From assembly GCF_018614585.1 (NCBI RefSeq), contig NZ_JAGGOI010000057.1, positions 1 to 62,627 on the forward strand: 62,627 nucleotides of DNA, given 5' to 3'. The translations under genes were made by a program, and so were the position numbers. The DNA comes from Streptomyces sp. ISL-1 (GTDB lineage Bacteria; Actinomycetota; Actinomycetes; Streptomycetales; Streptomycetaceae). This document shows, in pieces, positions 59,474 to 62,627 of the stretch (within the stretch, counting starts at the first letter, position 1; every line of letters begins with the position of its first letter). The notes beneath the pieces were generated by a model. That model saw only the letters and a program-made list of their open reading frames with translations, did not search any database and was not told where the DNA came from.

Positions 59474-59914
59474 ATGTGTTCCCTCACCACCCCGTCCGGC
59501 CGCCGCTGGGACGGTACCCCCTCGACGCCCTGGCGCCTGCGTTCCCTGCGGGTCGCCGCGGACAGTCCCAGTAGGCTCCTGCGCACCGCCCAGCCTCAAC
59601 GCTGCCGTGACTGCGGCCACCGCATCGACTGGTACACCCGCGCCCATGGGCAACCCGTCGGCCTGCACCCGCAGGAACTCGACCCAGCCGCAGTCCCGGT
59701 CTCCTGCCGATGGCACGTCGACTCCGGCATCGCGCACGCCGCGGGCGACGGCACCCGGTGGTGCCGCATCCCCCACCCCGGCTTCCCGGCCATCGTCGGG
59801 AACAGCTGCGCCGCGTGGCTCAGCGCGCCGCTGATGGCTATTTATGCTCTGCGCATGCAGCACGCAGGCGTTCGGCTCACTTCTCGGCTTCGGACTCCCG
59901 CACCGGTTGGCTGA
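59474..59914 (+). CDS. DUF6083-like protein, C-terminus doubtful
   Basis: 146 aa from the ATG at 59474 (MCSLTTPSGRRWDGTP). RCRDCGHRIDWYTRAHGQPVGLHPQELDP and CRWHVDSGIAHAAGDGTRWCRIPHPGFP are typical of DUF6083, an actinobacterial family with Cys/His pairs that may bind zinc. After PAIVGNSC the reading looks wrong. Family-like residues (AANYPYAVCHGARSC) appear about 130 bp later in another frame, so the 3' part is probably frameshifted. Confidence 0.6.
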   Translation: MCSLTTPSGRRWDGTPSTPWRLRSLRVAADSPSRLLRTAQPQRCRDCGHRIDWYTRAHGQPVGLHPQELDPAAVPVSCRWHVDSGIAHAAGDGTRWCRIPHPGFPAIVGNSCAAWLSAPLMAIYALRMQHAGVRLTSRLRTPAPVG

Positions 59915-60241
59915 GAAGCCCATTGAGCCGTCGATGACACCGTCCTTGTGCCCGGCGGCGAATTACCCGTACGCCGTCTGCCACGGGGCGAGGTCGTGCG
60001 GGAGGCAGTGCCAGGGAATCCCGGTCCGGTCCGCGTGAGCGTGCTGCCGATGGCTGGACGGATGCGGAACGTCCTCGTCTGCGTGGTGCGGCTGGAAGAC
60101 CTGGCGCCGGGCCGTGACGGTGGTTCCGAAACTCTCCCGCAATCCTCACCTCGGCGACACCGCATGTCGTCTTCCGCCACCGCCTGACCTGGGCCATCAT
60201 GAGCCGCCATCGGCCGACCGCAGTCTGCGAAGAGGTGACTC
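59915..60241 (+). other. Remnant of the DUF6083 3' end and spacer
   Basis: Contains AANYPYAVCHGARSCGRQCQGIPVRSA (about 59959-60038), which looks like the lost C-terminal portion of the preceding gene in a shifted frame. Nothing further is recognised before the permease. Confidence 0.45.
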
Positions 60242-61672
60242 ATGGCAGGGCCCCGGATGGGACAGGGCGTATGGCGCCGCAAGCCCATCGAACAGATCGA
60301 AGAAGGCGCTCCGAGCGAGCAGCTCACCAGAACACTCGGCCTGTGGCAGCTGACGGCCATCGGTGTCGGCGGCATCATCGGTGCCGGGATCTTCGCCCTC
60401 GCCGGCGCGGTCGCGAACGGTACGGCGGGGCCCGCAGTGGTCGTCTCGTTCCTCATCGCGGGCGTGGCGAGCGCGGCCGCGGCCTTCTCGTACGCCGAGT
60501 TCGCGGGCCTCATCCCGAAGGCGGGTTCGGCCTACACCTACGGCTATGCCGTGCTTGGCGAGCTGGCGGGTTGGTTCATCGGCTGGGACCTGCTGCTGGA
60601 GTACACGGCGATCGTGGCAGTCGTCGCCATCGGAATCTCGGGCTACTTCGGCTTCCTCCTGGGGGCGCTGGGGGTGGACCTGCCCGCGTGGATGCTGGGC
60701 GCGCCAGGCACGGGGCAGGGGCACCAGGTCGATCTGTTCGCGATGATCCTGTGTCTGTTCACCGCGTATCTGCTCACCCTCGGGATCAGGAACGCCGCCC
60801 GGTTCGAGACGGTCGTTGTGGTGCTGAAGGTCCTGGTCGTCCTGCTGGTGATCGTGGTCGGCTTCTTTCACATCGACACCTCCAACTACAACCCGTTCTT
60901 TCCGTACGGCATCGGCGGGGCGTTCACGGGTGCGGCGACCGTCTTCTTCGCGGTGTTCGGGTACGACGCCATGTCGACGGCGGCCGAGGAGTCCAAGGAC
61001 GCGCAGCGCCACATGCCGAAGGCGATCATCTACTCGCTGGCGGTCTCGATGGTGCTGTACGTGCTGGCCTGTCTGGTGCTGACGGGTATGCAGAACTACA
61101 CGGAGATCGACCCGGAGAGCGGCTTCTCCACGGCCTTCGAGTCGGTCGGGCTGCCCGGTCTCGCGAATCTCATCGCGGTGGGCGCGATCATCGGCATCCT
61201 CACCGTGATGTTCACGTTCATGCTGGGTGTGACCCGGGTGTGGTTCTCGATGAGCCGCGACGGGCTGCTGCCGCACTGGTTCGCGAAGACGCACCCGACG
61301 CGGCATGTGCCGGTCCGGGTGACGTGGATCGTTGGGGTGGGCTCCGCGCTGATCGCCGGATTCCTGCCGATCGGCGAGGCCGCGGAGCTGACGAACATCG
61401 GCATTCTTCTGGCGTTCGTCGTGGTGTGCATCGCGGTGATCGTGCTGCGTTACCGGCAGCCGGACCTGCCGCGGAAGTTCCGCTGCCCCGGGATGCCGTT
61501 CGTGCCGGCGATCGGTGTCGTGTTCTCGCTTTGGCTGATCACGTTCCTCGCGTGGCAGACCTGGCTCCGGTTCGCGGTGTGGCTCGTGATCGGCCTGGTG
61601 ATCTACTTCGGGTACTCGTACCGGAACTCCAACCTGGCCAGGGAGAGCGGGGCCGCGCCGAAGCAGCTGTGA
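60242..61672 (+). CDS. APC-family amino-acid permease (cationic amino acid transporter-like)
   Basis: 476 aa, about 12 transmembrane segments. The conserved first helix LTAIGVGGIIGAGIFALAGAVAN, AAAFSYAEFAGLIPKAGSAYTYGYAVLGELAGWFIGWDLLLEY, FFAVFGYDAMSTAAEESKDAQRHMPKAI (loop with EE) and the later segments fit the CAT branch of the APC superfamily. It imports amino acids, driven by an ion gradient. The ATG at 60242 follows GAGGTGACTC. It stands alone. Confidence 0.93.
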   Translation: MAGPRMGQGVWRRKPIEQIEEGAPSEQLTRTLGLWQLTAIGVGGIIGAGIFALAGAVANGTAGPAVVVSFLIAGVASAAAAFSYAEFAGLIPKAGSAYTYGYAVLGELAGWFIGWDLLLEYTAIVAVVAIGISGYFGFLLGALGVDLPAWMLGAPGTGQGHQVDLFAMILCLFTAYLLTLGIRNAARFETVVVVLKVLVVLLVIVVGFFHIDTSNYNPFFPYGIGGAFTGAATVFFAVFGYDAMSTAAEESKDAQRHMPKAIIYSLAVSMVLYVLACLVLTGMQNYTEIDPESGFSTAFESVGLPGLANLIAVGAIIGILTVMFTFMLGVTRVWFSMSRDGLLPHWFAKTHPTRHVPVRVTWIVGVGSALIAGFLPIGEAAELTNIGILLAFVVVCIAVIVLRYRQPDLPRKFRCPGMPFVPAIGVVFSLWLITFLAWQTWLRFAVWLVIGLVIYFGYSYRNSNLARESGAAPKQL

Positions 61673-61972
61673 CATGACGGCCGCGGCTTGGGCGGCAGCG
61701 CGGCCGACGACCGCCGGAACCCGTGCGCGACCGCAGCCCGATCGACGAGGCACTGGAACGCATGAGTGCGCGGCGGCTGCTGCCAGGGTCGTACCTCGCA
61801 GCGAGAGCTGCCGTCACGGAATCGATGTCGTTACTCATAACCAGGCCGGCGATGCACGCCAGCGTTCACATACATCCAATTGTATGCGTCGGTATGCCCG
61901 GTAGCTGCAACCTCGGCACGATGCAACCAGCGGCCGTCCGGGGCCGGACGGAGCCGTCTCGTCTGGGTGAGA
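61673..61972. other. Intergenic, nothing recognised
   Basis: 300 bp after the permease with no supported gene or clear terminator. Confidence 0.4.
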
Positions 61973-62191
61973 TCAGCGGCGCAGTGATTCGATCAGGGCG
62001 CTGCGGGCTGTCGCTGTGCGCATCGCCCGGTAGTAGAGCCGTCTGTGGGACGAGTAGTGCCAGGGAAGGGGTGGGTGCCCGATGTCCAGGCCGTTGCCCC
62101 TGCGTTCGGTTCGCCAGGCCGTCAGGGCGGGCCCGATCAACTCCCAGCGGGCATCGGACAGATCGCTGGGATACGGGCGATGATGCGTCAT
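61973..62191 (-). pseudogene. IS5-type transposase N-terminal fragment
   Basis: MTHHRPYPSDLSDARWELIGPALTAWRTERRGNGLDIGHPP is the N-terminal domain of an IS5-family transposase, different from the element at 7.6 kb. The following residues (WHYSSHRRLYYRAMRTATARSALIESLRR) do not continue the family, so the body of the gene is deleted. Confidence 0.7.
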
Positions 62192-62240
62192 GTTCCGTTA
62201 GTACCGTTGGGCACACTCTGCCCCCAGGGCGCAAACGGCG

Positions 62241-62580
62241 TCAGACGGGGGCGCCTTGGGGTTTCCGAGTGCCGGTCTGCTCGACGATCCATGACTCAGC
62301 GAAGCGTTTCCAAGTCGATGCCTCTCCAGCCCCATGGGCAAGGCCCAGGCTGTGGGGGCCGTGGGGGAAGACATGCACCGTGTGGGGCACATTGTCGGCG
62401 GCCAATGCCGCAGCGAGGCGATAGGTGTGCTCAGGCGGAACGTAAGAATCCTCTGCCGTGTGCCAGAGGAAGAATGGAGGAGACGACGGAGTCACCAGCG
62501 CGTCGAGCGAGGTGGAACGACGGTCACGTCCGCTGGAGTGGTGTATCGACGGCCACTCGGTGATCTCGTATTTGAGGCTA
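62241..62580 (-). pseudogene. C-terminal fragment of an alpha/beta hydrolase (esterase-like)
   Basis: SLDALVTPSSPPFFLWHTAEDSYVPPEHTYRLAAALAADNVPHTVHVFPHGPHSLGLAHG carries the catalytic Asp (HTAEDSYVP) and His (GPHSLGL) of an alpha/beta-hydrolase, similar to acetyl-xylan-esterase-like enzymes. The nucleophile half is absent within the window. The gene is either broken or continues, frameshifted, beyond 62.6 kb. Confidence 0.65.
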
Positions 62581-62627
62581 TGCGGTGAGTTCGGTGGGCA
62601 GGACTGACTCGTCGTCTTCTGACTCGA

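Noticed and set aside
60199..61677. Alternative 492-residue frame over the permease
   Set aside because: Overlaps the APC permease in another frame and lacks hydrophobic helices; the permease frame is clearly real.
1..62627. CRISPR arrays, tRNA or rRNA genes
   Set aside because: No regularly spaced repeats, cloverleaf-like sequences or rRNA signatures were seen on either strand.

Overview
High-GC actinobacterial DNA, almost certainly from a Streptomyces chromosome. The support is the strong GC bias at third codon positions, GTG starts, 4-bp GTGA gene overlaps, a rare TTA codon, a CatR-type Fur regulator, an ECF41 sigma factor and several Streptomyces-type small families (DUF5990, DUF6083, MbtH). 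I see no rRNA, tRNA or CRISPR array.

Layout. (1) 1-4.6 kb: katG with a broken furA upstream of it, an intact divergent CatR-like Fur regulator, and a membrane PP2C/RsbU-type phosphatase. (2) 4.7-8.5 kb: insertion-sequence debris (frameshifted IS110, decayed IS630 copies, an intact IS5-family element) around one small conserved gene. (3) 8.5-33.7 kb: a nonribosomal peptide synthetase (NRPS) cluster of two divergent, tightly overlapping transcription units. The minus unit encodes an NRPS (degenerate C-A-T, predicted Thr), an Asp/Asn beta-hydroxylase-like oxygenase and an ATP-grasp enzyme. The plus unit encodes MbtH, a methyltransferase, an A domain interrupted by an FkbM-type methyltransferase plus T, a free-standing C domain, a large T-C-A-T-C-A-T-TE synthetase, a BBE-type FAD oxidase, a truncated asparaginyl-tRNA-synthetase-like enzyme, an MFS exporter, a P450 with an altered ExxR motif, a type II thioesterase and an SDR of mycofactocin-coupled type. 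(4) 33.9-36.4 kb: IS1380, TnpB and oxidoreductase fragments. (5) 36.4-45.7 kb: ordinary genes, including a MarR regulator divergent from a membrane protein with paired operator-like repeats, a GNAT, a lone FhaA N-terminal domain, a YeaQ-type protein and pyruvate carboxylase. (6) 46.6-54.1 kb: a secreted lamin-tail protein, a rifampicin monooxygenase with a rifamycin-associated element and a glycosyltransferase stub upstream, an ECF41 sigma factor with its carboxymuconolactone decarboxylase-like partner and a matching promoter, acetoacetyl-CoA synthetase and a nitroreductase. (7) 54.5-62.6 kb: more decayed genes and transposases (ISAs1, IS481, IS5), a DUF2975/XRE pair with a palindromic operator, a VOC protein, an amino-acid permease and a hydrolase fragment.

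The most unusual system is the NRPS cluster. It has five carrier domains but only four A domains. The carrier that opens the large synthetase has no adjacent A domain. The same operon encodes a class II synthetase-like enzyme without an anticodon-binding domain, and the opposite unit pairs an ATP-grasp enzyme with an Asp/Asn hydroxylase. A plausible model, which is inference, is that an Asp/Asn-derived building block is activated outside the normal A domains. Insertion-sequence remnants lie on both sides, one ending directly at the stop codon of the outermost cluster gene, so the cluster edges were probably shaped by transposition.
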